Counted from the stretch's first letter, positions 44,229 through 52,440 are shown. The stretch: 64,000 nt of DNA from Bacillus aquiflavi (GCF_019915265.1 NZ_CP082780.1:3286001-3350000), one strand, 5' to 3'. Made by a program: numbers and translations. Notes: generated by a model not told the origin, from the sequence alone.

Positions 44229-45284
44229 CTACTTTGAATGAGATAATGATTTTTCAAGATGCTTAACAGTCGGTGTTAAATTAATAAAGAAATACGCTTC
44301 CCTGAGCCTTCTTGACGGATCGCTTTTTTGTAAATATGCGGCACTTCCGTAATGCAACATCGAAGCGTGGGCAGCCTTTAACGTTAAATATGCTGTATCT
44401 AAACGAAGCTTTAAAATATCATGCCAACACTCGGCAAGCTGCTTAAATTGAATAATACGATCATAACGTTCACGAAGCTGTTTAAATTCATACTCTAATT
44501 GTTCTGGCTGAATATTTAAGTATTGATTACTCCCACTTTGTTTGTTGCGGATTTTCTTTATAGATTGAATGGAGACTTCGATTCCACCGAAACCTAGTGG
44601 AATTTGATAAAGAACAAACAGCGGGCGAATCATTTCCACAAACTGATCAGCGTTTTCGGCAATCACCCATTGATTTGAAACAAAAACATCATGAAACACA
44701 CACGTATATGTTGCACTTCCGTTCAAGCCAATATAGCACTTCTTCTCTTTTAAAGTGAGACCTTTATGATCACATGGAATAATAGCCATTATTCTCTGTT
44801 GTTCACTAACTGAAGCGATCATTCCAAACCAATGATCATCTCCTAAGTTTGACACAGCTGGCAGTTGACCTGAAACGACATACCCGCCTTTAGCACGCAC
44901 TGCTTTTAAATGGAGAGGCTCAAGTCCGGCATAATATTTCATCGGATTGGACAAACCTGTTCCCCCGAGCAATTGCCCCGTTTCAAGTGATCGCAATAAA
45001 GTTTCTTTTAGAAATTGATCACCGCTCTTTTGCAAATATGTTAATGCCGCCAAATGGCACCATAAAGTAAAGCCTGTCGTCATACATACTTTAGCCGTTT
45101 CCTCGACTAAGCGTAAACGGTGAAATATCATTTCCTTATCGTTCAACTGATCAGATTGCAATAAGCCTGCTTTCCCAAGCGAAATTAAGTACTCTTTAGG
45201 ATAAAACCCATCTAAATCAATTTGCTTTACAATCGGTTTTAATTTTTCCCGGATTAAATCTTCTAACATCCCTTTCTTCTCCAA
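44229..45284 (-). CDS. acyl-CoA-dehydrogenase-fold flavoprotein (DszC/SfnB-like)
   Basis: A 351-residue protein with the acyl-CoA dehydrogenase fold: helical N-terminal domain, GGTGLSNPMKYY and VRAKGGYVVSGQLPAVSNLGD (middle beta domain), and a C-terminal helical bundle (AYLTLKAAHASM). It lacks the catalytic Glu region typical of beta-oxidation enzymes and resembles flavin-dependent monooxygenases of the DszC/SfnB type used on organosulfur compounds or small molecules. Substrate unknown. It follows the DUF4242 gene in an operon controlled by the attenuator at 45932-45995, which it shares with a sulfonate/nitrate-type importer operon. That makes a role in using an imported compound likely. Confidence 0.75.
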   Translation of the reverse strand: MEKKGMLEDLIREKLKPIVKQIDLDGFYPKEYLISLGKAGLLQSDQLNDKEMIFHRLRLVEETAKVCMTTGFTLWCHLAALTYLQKSGDQFLKETLLRSLETGQLLGGTGLSNPMKYYAGLEPLHLKAVRAKGGYVVSGQLPAVSNLGDDHWFGMIASVSEQQRIMAIIPCDHKGLTLKEKKCYIGLNGSATYTCVFHDVFVSNQWVIAENADQFVEMIRPLFVLYQIPLGFGGIEVSIQSIKKIRNKQSGSNQYLNIQPEQLEYEFKQLRERYDRIIQFKQLAECWHDILKLRLDTAYLTLKAAHASMLHYGSAAYLQKSDPSRRLREAYFFINLTPTVKHLEKSLSHSK

Positions 45285-45367
45285 TTCATCGGTTAAAATT
45301 TCTCATCCCCCCTTAACTAAATATCTCTTAGAAAGGATCAGATTTTTTTACGATCTTTTGTCGTGCT

Positions 45368-45901
45368 TTACTCTTTCGGTGAAATTTCTGTAATCGTATC
45401 GATTGGCGCTTTGACGTATTCGCGAGCTTTTTTAACTAATGATTCATTTGGAGCATCATAGAAGCAAAGGCATTTTGTTAAGTCTTCACATACATATGTT
45501 CGTGAGAAAGTAACTTCAGGTACTTCAGCATAGTGAACAGAATTTTTCTCTTTCCGTTTTAAGTATTCATCCATCGTAATGTCTTCTGGTAAATTCCATT
45601 CAACAACGTAATTCACTTTACCTCCTTTGTTCTTCACATCTTCAATATTTTGACCGATAAGCCGAACAGGTTTAATGAAGGACACAGGAATCGATAATTC
45701 TCTTAAACTGTTGCTAATGTCATCTTTTCCTTTACTTTCAAAAATGAAAAATCCTCTTGAGAAGTCTTTTGATACTTGAACTTCAATCAATGTAATTTCC
45801 TTTTGTTGAAGACGTTCATGAATGTCGGCAACTTTTTTTTCAAGTTCATTTTTTCCTGTTACAGTTCCATTAAAAAGCGATTCAACTAAATATAGCACCA
45901 T
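45368..45901 (-). CDS. DUF4242 domain protein (two repeats)
   Basis: About 177 residues from ATG 45901, with AGGAGG at the right distance; a longer frame upstream would run through the leader terminator. Two similar ferredoxin-like halves are visible: MVLYLVESLFNG... with SRGFFIFES, and VNYVVEWNLPED... with TKCLCFYDAPNESLVKKARE, the latter typical of DUF4242 (related to SCO4226-type small proteins). Two cysteines (CLCF) and a further YVCEDLTKC may bind metal. It is the first gene after the attenuator and precedes the flavoprotein. Confidence 0.75.
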   Translation of the reverse strand: MVLYLVESLFNGTVTGKNELEKKVADIHERLQQKEITLIEVQVSKDFSRGFFIFESKGKDDISNSLRELSIPVSFIKPVRLIGQNIEDVKNKGGKVNYVVEWNLPEDITMDEYLKRKEKNSVHYAEVPEVTFSRTYVCEDLTKCLCFYDAPNESLVKKAREYVKAPIDTITEISPKE

Positions 45902-45931
45902 TAGATAACCTCCTGTCCTGACCTGTAAAAA

Positions 45932-45995
45932 CAAAAAAAGCCGACCTTCCATAGGAAAACCTACGGAAAATCGACCTCCAGTCGTCTGGTCAGTC
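45932..45995 (-). promoter_or_regulatory. transcription attenuator leader, copy 1
   Basis: Read 5' to 3' on the minus strand: a conserved element GACTGACCAGA, CG, ACTGGAGGTCGATTTTC (45995-45966). Its last bases (GTCGA) form the 5' arm of an intrinsic terminator closed by CCGTAGG/CCTATGG and GTCGA/TCGGC and followed by TTTTTTT. GACC in the conserved element can instead pair with GGTC and would block the terminator stem, an antiterminator arrangement. The same element with only two changes precedes the importer operon (49452-49481). I do not recognise it as any known riboswitch. Confidence 0.65.
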
Positions 45996-46012
45996 TTTTT
46001 TTATTTCATTTG

Positions 46013-46052
46013 ATTATAAGTTATTTTATTATACTTAGTTCAAAAAATCAAC
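46013..46052 (-). promoter_or_regulatory. promoter, copy 1 of a duplicated regulatory module
   Basis: On the minus strand TTGATT (46051-46046), 17 bases, TAAAAT (46028-46023). The 40-base segment is identical at 37 positions to 49522-49561. It lies between the DUF4242 operon and the divergent HxlR gene, so HxlR may bind here. Confidence 0.6.
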
Positions 46053-46128
46053 CTATTATTGAAAGAAATATGGTAACATAAAATAAGGCTTTTTCCGTAG
46101 AATTAATATTTGTTGTATTGGAGGATAT

Positions 46129-46578
46129 ATGATGAAAGAAACGTACCAATTACCATGTAACATTGCCCAATCTTTAAATATTGTCGGTGATCGGTGGACT
46201 TTATTAATTATCCATGAAATTCTCATCGGTCAAACTACATTTAACCAAATTAAGAAATCACTAGAGGGAATATCCTCGAATCTTTTATCCGACCGCTTAA
46301 AATATTTAGAAGAAATGGGACTCATCACAGCAAAATTATATTCAAAACATCCACCTCGTAATGAGTATACTTTAACGGAAAGCGGTCGTGATTTAGAAGA
46401 TGTCTTTCACGCTCTCATCCTTTGGGGGAAGAAACATTTAAAAAAATGCTATAAAAATATCGTACATAACACTTGCCAACATGAAGTGCAAATGTTATAT
46501 TACTGTGCCCATTGCGAACAAAAGGTTACTGTTGAAGATCTAAACATTGTACCTGTTGATCAAACTAACGAAAGCTAA
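46129..46578 (+). CDS. HxlR-family transcriptional regulator
   Basis: A 149-residue winged-helix protein of the HxlR type: conserved N-terminal Cys (QLPCNIAQSLNIVGDRWTLLIIHEIL), recognition region IKKSLEGISSNLLSDRLKYLEEMGLI, and wing RNEYTLTESGRDL. The C-terminus adds a C-x-x-C (YYCAHCEQK) that may bind zinc. Several HxlR proteins sense thiol-reactive or other small molecules through the N-terminal Cys. Divergent from the DUF4242 operon and upstream (on the map) of the importer operon, it is the obvious candidate to bind the two duplicated promoters. Confidence 0.88.
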   Translation: MMKETYQLPCNIAQSLNIVGDRWTLLIIHEILIGQTTFNQIKKSLEGISSNLLSDRLKYLEEMGLITAKLYSKHPPRNEYTLTESGRDLEDVFHALILWGKKHLKKCYKNIVHNTCQHEVQMLYYCAHCEQKVTVEDLNIVPVDQTNES

Positions 46579-46580
46579 TA

Positions 46581-46613
46581 AAGCCAATGAAATTGCCTCA
46601 TTGGCTTGATTTA
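46581..46613 (+). terminator. probable terminator after the HxlR gene
   Basis: AAGCCAATGA and TCATTGGCTT form a ten-base-pair stem with a seven-base loop followed by GATTT. The T tail is poor. Confidence 0.6.
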
Positions 46614-46743
46614 CTAAACGCTCGAGATTCAACGTTATTTGTTCCGGCACCGTACTTCACACCTTTTAGCCCTACATGTTTACTTAGTGTTGGAGAATTA
46701 AAGAACAGAATTTTTTTAGCAAAATGCTTCCGGAAATTTGCAC

Positions 46744-47523
46744 CTACTTACGATTTTCCTCTGGGGACATTCCCCACTGTTTTCCAATCCATTTTTCAAC
46801 TTGTTGAATTCCTCGATCAAGGATTAACCCTGATAGCCCAATGGAAATAATTCCAGCTAACACGAGATCTAACCGCAATGAGTTTCTTGCGTCTACAATC
46901 ATATATCCTAATCCAGACTGGGCACCGACCATTTCCCCAGCAACGAGAAAAATCCAAGCAGTGCCTAAAGCGATATGAAGACTGTTTGCAATAAACGGAA
47001 AAGATGCAGGGAAAATGATCTTCGTTAATAAAAAAGGTTGCTTCATTTCAAAGTTAGCGGCAACTTTCAAATACGTACGATCCACTTTTCTTACAGCCGA
47101 AACGGTTGAAAGTAAGACTGGGAAAAAAGCAGCGATAAATATAATAACGATCGCTGGAATATCTCCGATACCAAACCATAAAACAATAAATGGAGACCAA
47201 GCAATCGGAGACACCGGTCTTAAAACTTGTACAATTGGATCAATTATATTCCACAACCTTGTAGCCCAGCCAAAGATAAGACCCAATATAATCCCAGCTG
47301 CAACAGCTGCACAATAACCAATGACAAATCTTAGCAAGCTCACTTGAAGGTGAGCAAACAAAGTTCCATCTTGAAGTAAGTGAATGATCCCTTTGCAAAC
47401 TTTTAACGGCGAAGGAAAAAGAGCTTCCTCATACTTTCCTGTTAAGATGATCATTTCCCATATAATGACTAAAATTGTTAAACCGATGAACACATTTAAT
47501 ATTTTTTTCAAAATAGCCATCAC
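46744..47523 (-). CDS. ABC importer permease (SsuC/TauC/NrtB type)
   Basis: A 259-residue permease with six transmembrane segments and the EAA-like loop RKVDRTYLKVAANFEMKQPFLLTKIIFPASFPFI, typical of nitrate/sulfonate/taurine importers. PISPAIAW-type segment VLRPVSPIAWSPFIVLWFGIGDIPAI is also conserved in the family. It is the last gene of a three-gene importer operon (ATPase, binding protein, permease) and begins two bases before the binding-protein stop region. Confidence 0.9.
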   Translation of the reverse strand: MMAILKKILNVFIGLTILVIIWEMIILTGKYEEALFPSPLKVCKGIIHLLQDGTLFAHLQVSLLRFVIGYCAAVAAGIILGLIFGWATRLWNIIDPIVQVLRPVSPIAWSPFIVLWFGIGDIPAIVIIFIAAFFPVLLSTVSAVRKVDRTYLKVAANFEMKQPFLLTKIIFPASFPFIANSLHIALGTAWIFLVAGEMVGAQSGLGYMIVDARNSLRLDLVLAGIISIGLSGLILDRGIQQVEKWIGKQWGMSPEENRK

Positions 47524-47524
47524 T

Positions 47525-48490
47525 CTACTTCACCTGGTCAATAAATGAACTGTCGACAAAATCTTGGTACTTTGGCGGGTTTTCCGCTAACTTCATCTCA
47601 ATCACATATTGCCGTAATTGTTCATATTCTTTTGCATTTAGTCTTAAGTTGAGATATGCAATCCATTGTAACGATAAGTCCATCACCTTCTTCTCAACGT
47701 TCATATATTTTGTTAATATTTCATACGTCTGTTCATTTTTCATTTGTGCTTGTTCTCCAGCCTTGACATATTGAGTCATGAATTCTTGAACAGCATCCCG
47801 ATCATGTTCAATCAACTCACTTCTTAAAACGATCGCACAGCATAACGAATCAACCCAAAGGTCTTCGGATTGATATAATACTTTTCCTTTATTAATCGCA
47901 ACAGACAATGCTCCAAAAGGCTCGGCGACAACGTATCCGTGAATTCTTCCCTCTGAAAGGGCTGCCGGCATTTCGGAAGGGGGGAGTTCAATTATATTCA
48001 CATCATCATATTTCAGTTGTTCTTTCTTCAACATTTCATAAAGTAATACGTTATGGGTAGACAATCTGTGGGGAATCGCGAAGTTTTTCCCTTTTAAATC
48101 TTTTGCACTTTTGATATCGTCAGATACAACAACTGCATTACCATCTCTGTGACCTAATGCAACAGCTTTCAGATCAATACCCTGTTCTTTTGCAGCCATA
48201 GCTAATTCAATCAGAACCGAAGCCCCGTCAATCCGTCCTGTATTTAAAGCATCTAGCAATTCAGGCCACGAACCAAACTTCACGAGTTCAAGCTTAACAT
48301 GTTCAAACTGATCATCATCCAATTCATTTTCAATAAATAACGGTGCTGCATGAGTAATTGGTAAATATCCAATTTTTATGATTTGTTTTCCATCTTCAGT
48401 TTTTCTAAATACTGCTTCATTCGCTCTACATGCGGTAAGAGTAAAGACGGTAGCAACGAACAAAGTCATGAATAATATTCCTTTTCTCAT
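47525..48490 (-). CDS. ABC importer substrate-binding lipoprotein (NrtA/SsuA/NMT1-like)
   Basis: A 321-residue lipoprotein: signal and lipobox FTLTACR, then KIGYLPITHAAPLFIEN, closely resembling the start of nitrate/bicarbonate binding proteins, GRIDGASVLIELAMAAKEQGIDLKAVALGHRDGNAVVV, and SEGRIHGYVVAEPFGALSVA. The fold is that of NrtA, SsuA, TauA and THI5-like proteins. The family binds nitrate, sulfonates, taurine, pyrimidines or guanidine-related compounds, so the ligand cannot be fixed. The shared leader with a DszC-like flavoprotein operon favours an organosulfur or other oxidisable compound. Confidence 0.88.
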   Translation of the reverse strand: MRKGILFMTLFVATVFTLTACRANEAVFRKTEDGKQIIKIGYLPITHAAPLFIENELDDDQFEHVKLELVKFGSWPELLDALNTGRIDGASVLIELAMAAKEQGIDLKAVALGHRDGNAVVVSDDIKSAKDLKGKNFAIPHRLSTHNVLLYEMLKKEQLKYDDVNIIELPPSEMPAALSEGRIHGYVVAEPFGALSVAINKGKVLYQSEDLWVDSLCCAIVLRSELIEHDRDAVQEFMTQYVKAGEQAQMKNEQTYEILTKYMNVEKKVMDLSLQWIAYLNLRLNAKEYEQLRQYVIEMKLAENPPKYQDFVDSSFIDQVK

Positions 48491-48578
48491 GGTTGAATCC
48501 CCCTTTAGCCAATTTTGCTAGCGACTAACTTATATTTAATCTAATTTTAATGGAGTATTTTAAACTCATAAAAACCAT

Positions 48579-49358
48579 TCAAATTTCATACTCAATTGCA
48601 GTTTTTCGAGAATTAAGATGAAATTGTTCAAAAATCATTTTCCGATAATATTGGAAATCGCTATGGCTTCGGTCTCGCGGTCTTGAAGTTTCAATCGTTA
48701 ATTGTTTATGAATTCGTCCTGGGTTTGCATTCATGATCATAATCCGATCAGATAAATAGACAGCTTCGTCAATATCATGAGTCACAAGGATGACCGTCGT
48801 CTTCTCTTTACTTTGAAGCCGCAATAGCTCATCTTGTAAATAATAGCGATTAAACGTATCTAAAGCTGCAAATGGTTCATCCATCAAAATTAACTCTGGT
48901 TTAATGGCGAGAGCTCGCGCAATCGCAACCCGTTGCTGCATACCACCGGATAATTGATGCGGAAATTGATCTGCATTGTGATCCAATCCAACTAACGTTA
49001 AATATTTAAACGCACATTCCTTTCTCTCTTTAGAAGTCATGTTGACTTGTTCTAAGCCTAACTCAACATTCTTCAAAACTGTTCTCCACGGTAACAGTCC
49101 ATAATGTTGAAATAACATTACACACTTACGACTTGGTCTGTTCACGACTTGCCCATTAAACATAACCCTTCCTTTATCAACTTTTTGAAAGCCACCAATA
49201 ATATTTAAAAGCGTGCTTTTTCCACATCCGCTTTGTCCAAGAATAGAAACAAATTCCCCTTTTTTTACGTTAAAAGAAATGTCATGCAATACTCGTTCGC
49301 ACTTCTTCTTATTCAAAAAGTACTTACTCACTTTATCGATTTGAACAAATTGCTCCAA
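48579..49358 (-). CDS. ABC importer ATPase (SsuB/TauB/NrtD type)
   Basis: A 259-residue ATPase with Walker A LGQSGCGKSTLLN, Q-loop MLFQHYGLLPWRTV, signature LSGGMQQRVAIARAL, Walker B LILMDEPFAALD and switch His in VTHDIDEAVYLSDR, all as in nitrate/sulfonate/taurine importers. First gene of the importer operon. The promoter and attenuator 50-200 bp upstream are copies of those of the DUF4242/flavoprotein operon. Confidence 0.9.
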   Translation of the reverse strand: MEQFVQIDKVSKYFLNKKKCERVLHDISFNVKKGEFVSILGQSGCGKSTLLNIIGGFQKVDKGRVMFNGQVVNRPSRKCVMLFQHYGLLPWRTVLKNVELGLEQVNMTSKERKECAFKYLTLVGLDHNADQFPHQLSGGMQQRVAIARALAIKPELILMDEPFAALDTFNRYYLQDELLRLQSKEKTTVILVTHDIDEAVYLSDRIMIMNANPGRIHKQLTIETSRPRDRSHSDFQYYRKMIFEQFHLNSRKTAIEYEI

Positions 49359-49408
49359 TCACTATACCCTCCTTTTCACCCATTCAATAAACTTATGAAG
49401 CTTTAAAA

Positions 49409-49481
49409 AACAAAAAAGATCGATCTCCATCGGAAACAATAGCTTCCTTTAGAAAATCGACCTCCAGTGATCTGGTCAGTC
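49409..49481 (-). promoter_or_regulatory. transcription attenuator leader, copy 2
   Basis: Conserved element at 49481-49452 (minus): GACTGACCAGA, TC, ACTGGAGGTCGATTTTC, identical to copy 1 except for the two middle bases. GGTCGAT then pairs with ATCGATC across an inner GGAA/TTCC helix, followed by TTTTTT: an intrinsic terminator before the importer ATPase. The inner loop sequence differs from copy 1 while pairing is kept, which argues for a functional RNA. Confidence 0.65.
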
Positions 49482-49521
49482 TTATTTTATTGAATTCCCA
49501 TCTGAATTGTATAGTTAAAAT

Positions 49522-49561
49522 ATTACAAGTTATTTTATAATAGTTAGTTCAAAAAATCAAC
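49522..49561 (-). promoter_or_regulatory. promoter, copy 2 of the duplicated regulatory module
   Basis: On the minus strand TTGATT, 17 bases, TAAAAT, in a 40-base segment with three differences from 46013-46052. The predicted transcript starts about 44 bases before the conserved leader element. Confidence 0.6.
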
Positions 49562-49663
49562 TTATATTTTACTATGAATATATGTTTACTTTAAGGAAAA
49601 TAGAAAAAACCGCTGTTTTACAGTGAACCCTAATCGTTAGGATGCTTCTAGCTTATTCGTTTT

Positions 49664-49930
49664 TCAACTGTATCCAATCATATAAAATGTGGCATACTTT
49701 GTCCTGATAAAATAAACAAGTGATAGAATATGATTAAAGAAGATTCCCACTGCTTCTTCATCTACATAACCAATTAAGGCTTGCTCACCATTCTTTAAAG
49801 CTGTTGAGATGGAATGAACTGTTTCCTCTAAGGTGCTTGAAAGCGGTATTACGTGTCTATATTCAGAAAATGCCTTTAAGTCGTGAATAAGCAGAGCATC
49901 ACAAATTTCCGCTAGTTTCATTTTCATCAC
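49664..49930 (-). CDS. short hypothetical protein
   Basis: An 88-residue frame starting at ATG with GGAGG upstream (MMKMKLAEICDALLIHDLKAFSEY...). The middle (ISTALKNGEQALIGYVDEEAVGIFF) looks like a soluble domain, and the last ~25 residues become hydrophobic and aromatic without a clear pattern, which may mark a frameshifted end. No family recognised. It is separated from the neighbours by intergenic sequence. Confidence 0.4.
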   Translation of the reverse strand: MMKMKLAEICDALLIHDLKAFSEYRHVIPLSSTLEETVHSISTALKNGEQALIGYVDEEAVGIFFNHILSLVYFIRTKYATFYMIGYS

Positions 49931-50006
49931 AATCCAATCCCTCCTTTGATATTATAAATATACATTCATATTTATTTTTTACAAAAGTCTATAACCGTTA
50001 GCAACT

Positions 50007-50046
50007 AAAAAAGCGCCAAAGATTATTGAACGATTCTTTAACGCTT
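50007..50046 (-). terminator. intrinsic terminator of the serine hydrolase gene
   Basis: On the minus strand AAGCGTTAAAGAATC pairs with ATCTTTGGCGCTT (small bulges), followed by TTTTTT. Confidence 0.7.
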
Positions 50047-50060
50047 ACTGAACGTATTGT

Positions 50061-51074
50061 TTACTTATTTATTATTAAATTATCCTCTATACTTTTGATG
50101 ATCTCGTAAGGTCCAGATGATTTGTTGGAAGGTATAACAGCTTTAATTCCCAAGCCAGGATAGAAAGATGAATGAAAGCTGACACCAGGATCATATCCTA
50201 TAACATAATATTTAAAAATATCTCCATTTTTTTTACTAATCCATATACCATAACCATAGTGCTGCTCATTCTTCACTGTAACGTGTGGAGTCAAAAGAAT
50301 ATTAGTATATTTTTTACTTAATAGCTTATAATCTAGCAATCCTTCCCAACATTTCATCATATCTTGTGCAGTTATAAATGCACCTCCATCAGCTCCGCCT
50401 TTTATAGGGATAGAGAAAAAATTAGTCCTCCAAGTTCCGTCTTTATGATCAATATATCCATATGCCGTATTACTTGGTAAATGATCTAAAGAAAAATACC
50501 CTGAATCTGCCATTCCACATCGAGCAAACACATTTGATTCGATATAATCTGTAAAAGCTAACCCAGTATGTTGTTCAATAATTAATCCTAAAACTATAAA
50601 TCCAGCATTATTATAATGAAATTTTTCTCCCGGTTTATACATCATTTGATTCTTTTGGAACATTGGCAGAAAATCCGTTAAGCTATTCATATGATAAGTA
50701 GGTCTTTCTTTCCAAAGGTCTGCATAATCGTCCATGACCGCTTCGTCAAAATAATCAGGTATTCCCGACGTATGTGTTAATAAATGATGGATTGTAATAT
50801 CTTCATGAAAATATGGGAATGAAATATGTAAACAATCCTTCAGTTTAGTGTCAAAAGAGAGCATACCCTTTTCAACAAGCTGGCATATTCCTATTGCCGT
50901 AAATAGTTTACAGCCTGAAGCTATTCCGAATTTTGTATTGATCAAATTTGCTCGTTTGTCTGCCCTGTTAGAATAGCCCGCTGTTAATTGAAAAATAACA
51001 TCTGCCTCCCTTTTTACAAAAATAACCCCTGAAAAATCTATCTCATAACAAACTTTTTTTAACGTTTCTTTCAT
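50061..51074 (-). CDS. beta-lactamase-family serine hydrolase (cytoplasmic)
   Basis: About 337 residues. The second ATG (51074) is preferred because AAAGG lies at normal distance; the first ATG overlaps it. Class C beta-lactamase-like motifs: SGCK (SxxK) in FGIASGCKLFTAIG, YNNAGFIVLG (Y-x-N) and a C-terminal GYDPG in place of the KTG-type motif. LLTHTSGIPDYFD is the common loop of this family. No signal peptide, so it is probably a cytoplasmic esterase or peptidase. Monocistronic with its own terminator. Unrelated in position to the secreted relative at the left edge. Confidence 0.85.
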   Translation of the reverse strand: MKETLKKVCYEIDFSGVIFVKREADVIFQLTAGYSNRADKRANLINTKFGIASGCKLFTAIGICQLVEKGMLSFDTKLKDCLHISFPYFHEDITIHHLLTHTSGIPDYFDEAVMDDYADLWKERPTYHMNSLTDFLPMFQKNQMMYKPGEKFHYNNAGFIVLGLIIEQHTGLAFTDYIESNVFARCGMADSGYFSLDHLPSNTAYGYIDHKDGTWRTNFFSIPIKGGADGGAFITAQDMMKCWEGLLDYKLLSKKYTNILLTPHVTVKNEQHYGYGIWISKKNGDIFKYYVIGYDPGVSFHSSFYPGLGIKAVIPSNKSSGPYEIIKSIEDNLIINK

Positions 51075-51254
51075 AGTCTTCATCCTTTATATATTAAAAA
51101 TTTTCGAAAACTCCCTTTGATAATTACGACATAAATGTCTGTGTAACCTGCAAGATTTTCATTTTAATTTTTAAACGTTAAATATATTCAATTTAGGCTG
51201 GTCAAAGAGAGGGAGAAGGCAACAAATTTTAACAAGAACTTTTATCATAAAATA

Positions 51255-51285
51255 AAAATCGTAGTTATCAAAAACGATAACTACA
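51255..51285 (-). terminator. intrinsic terminator of the MerR-like gene
   Basis: GTAGTTATC and GATAACTAC form a nine-base-pair stem. On the minus strand it is followed by GATTTTTATTTT. Confidence 0.65.
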
Positions 51286-51343
51286 ATTAAACAACTTGTC
51301 ATAAGTTTAAGATTGCAGACAAACCATTATTTAAATTGATTTA

Positions 51344-51404
51344 CTCAGAGTAGTTGAAAACACTTGTCAGTCAAGGGTTCATGAGTTTGTTTGTCAACGG
51401 TCAT
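51344..51404 (+). repeat. dispersed hairpin repeat, copy C
   Basis: CTCAGAG, TTGAAAACACTTGTCAGTC, AAGG and TTGTTTGTCAAC occur in the same order and similar spacing as in copy A (1649-1717, opposite strand). Intergenic, between a terminator and the MerR-like gene end. Confidence 0.6.
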
Positions 51405-51442
51405 CAACTGATAAAAGGTCTTTCAAAAACTTTTTAATCTGC

Positions 51443-52081
51443 TTATATTACATCAAATTCTTTCTTTAATCGTTCTTCAAAATGTTTGTTAATGTGATCT
51501 CGAACAAATTGTTCACGCTTATCGTGATCTTCTTCCTTTCGAAAGAATCCCACACGTCTTTTCCTCTCCTCTTCCGGCTTTGTGAACCACATGTTGAGTG
51601 CTTCATCTCTTAATTGGGACTCTATTCTCCGACGTGTGATCATTTCAGTCATTCTTTCTTGACGTTCCTCTTGGAATGTTTTAGGTTGTGGTAATCGCTT
51701 TAGCAGTTCCTCATACTGCTGCTTCATTTCTCTGTTTTGTCGTTCGGTTATTTCTCTCACTAGTTTCTCTAACTCTCTTCTCATCGTCTTTGGATCTGTC
51801 ACTTGTGGAGCATTTGTTTCGTCCGGTTCATTCAAAGAAATTCTAAGTTCAAAATGCTTTGGTAACTCATAAAAGATCCCATCTAACGCCCACTTTTGAT
51901 CCCTTTTTTCTCTTATATATAAAGCAATGTCTAAATCAAGCTGGTCATAAACCTTTTCACCATACTCAGTACGACTCACTGTATGAATATGCTTTTCTTC
52001 TAATTCCTTAAACCACCTATCAACAGTATTCGGATGCTTGCCAACTTTTTTTGAAAAGTCGCTGATCCTCCAATATTCCAT
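51443..52081 (-). CDS. MerR-like DNA-binding protein (DUF3967-type)
   Basis: A 212-residue protein. The N-terminal ~70 residues form a MerR-like winged helix (WRISDFSKKVGKHPNTVDRWFKELEEKHIH and GEKVYDQLDLDIALYIREK). A long, highly charged coiled coil follows (about 95-205, rich in Arg, Glu and Lys). This layout is like the DUF3967 proteins of Bacillus plasmids and integrative elements, which are thought to act in replication or partition control. Here it is chromosomal and alone, next to the biotin operon. Possibly left from a mobile element. Confidence 0.7.
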   Translation of the reverse strand: MEYWRISDFSKKVGKHPNTVDRWFKELEEKHIHTVSRTEYGEKVYDQLDLDIALYIREKRDQKWALDGIFYELPKHFELRISLNEPDETNAPQVTDPKTMRRELEKLVREITERQNREMKQQYEELLKRLPQPKTFQEERQERMTEMITRRRIESQLRDEALNMWFTKPEEERKRRVGFFRKEEDHDKREQFVRDHINKHFEERLKKEFDVI

Positions 52082-52309
52082 ACTTACTTACACCTCACTT
52101 TTTACAGAGCACTTAATAAGAAAAAATGTGTAACACTTGTAGACAACACAGACACATATGATCTATATCTTGTAGTGGGCATGTAGAATATATTCTACAT
52201 GTAAGCCATATTTACCTGTTTCTTAAGATTCAATATTCGAAATATTGGAAGAAATAATATAAAACTAGAATAAAAAGTTTTCTTTTCTCCTCAAATAAAA
52301 TTTATTTGC

Positions 52310-52382
52310 GTAAACCTATTGACTATTAAAGTTAACATTTATTATTATTTAACTGTTAACTACTTTAAATAATAGGTTTACA
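52310..52382 (+). promoter_or_regulatory. biotin operon control region with two BirA-type operators
   Basis: Two inverted-repeat sites: GTAAACC...GTTAACA (52310-52337) and TGTTAAC...GGTTTACA (52354-52382). They are arranged as mirror images around the promoter (TTGACT at 52319-52324 with a TATTAT-rich -10 region). Each half resembles the TTGTTAACC/GGTTAACAA arms of Bacillus BirA operators. Repression by biotinyl-AMP-bound BirA is expected. Confidence 0.7.
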
Positions 52383-52440
52383 CATTAGGGATGGGTGACT
52401 AAAAATATACAGTTCTTAATCTCAATGGGAGGATAGAAAA

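Noticed and set aside
45966-49481. Guanidine-II (mini-ykkC) riboswitch, because copy 1 has CCAG-ACGA-CTGG
   Set aside because: Copy 2 has ATCA instead of an ACGR loop, and the second ACGR hairpin needed by that class is absent in both copies.
45932-49481. S-box, TPP or T-box leader
   Set aside because: None of the conserved cores of these RNAs (for example the T-box AGGGTGG motif or the TPP pyrophosphate helix) is visible. The element is only about 30 nt plus a terminator.
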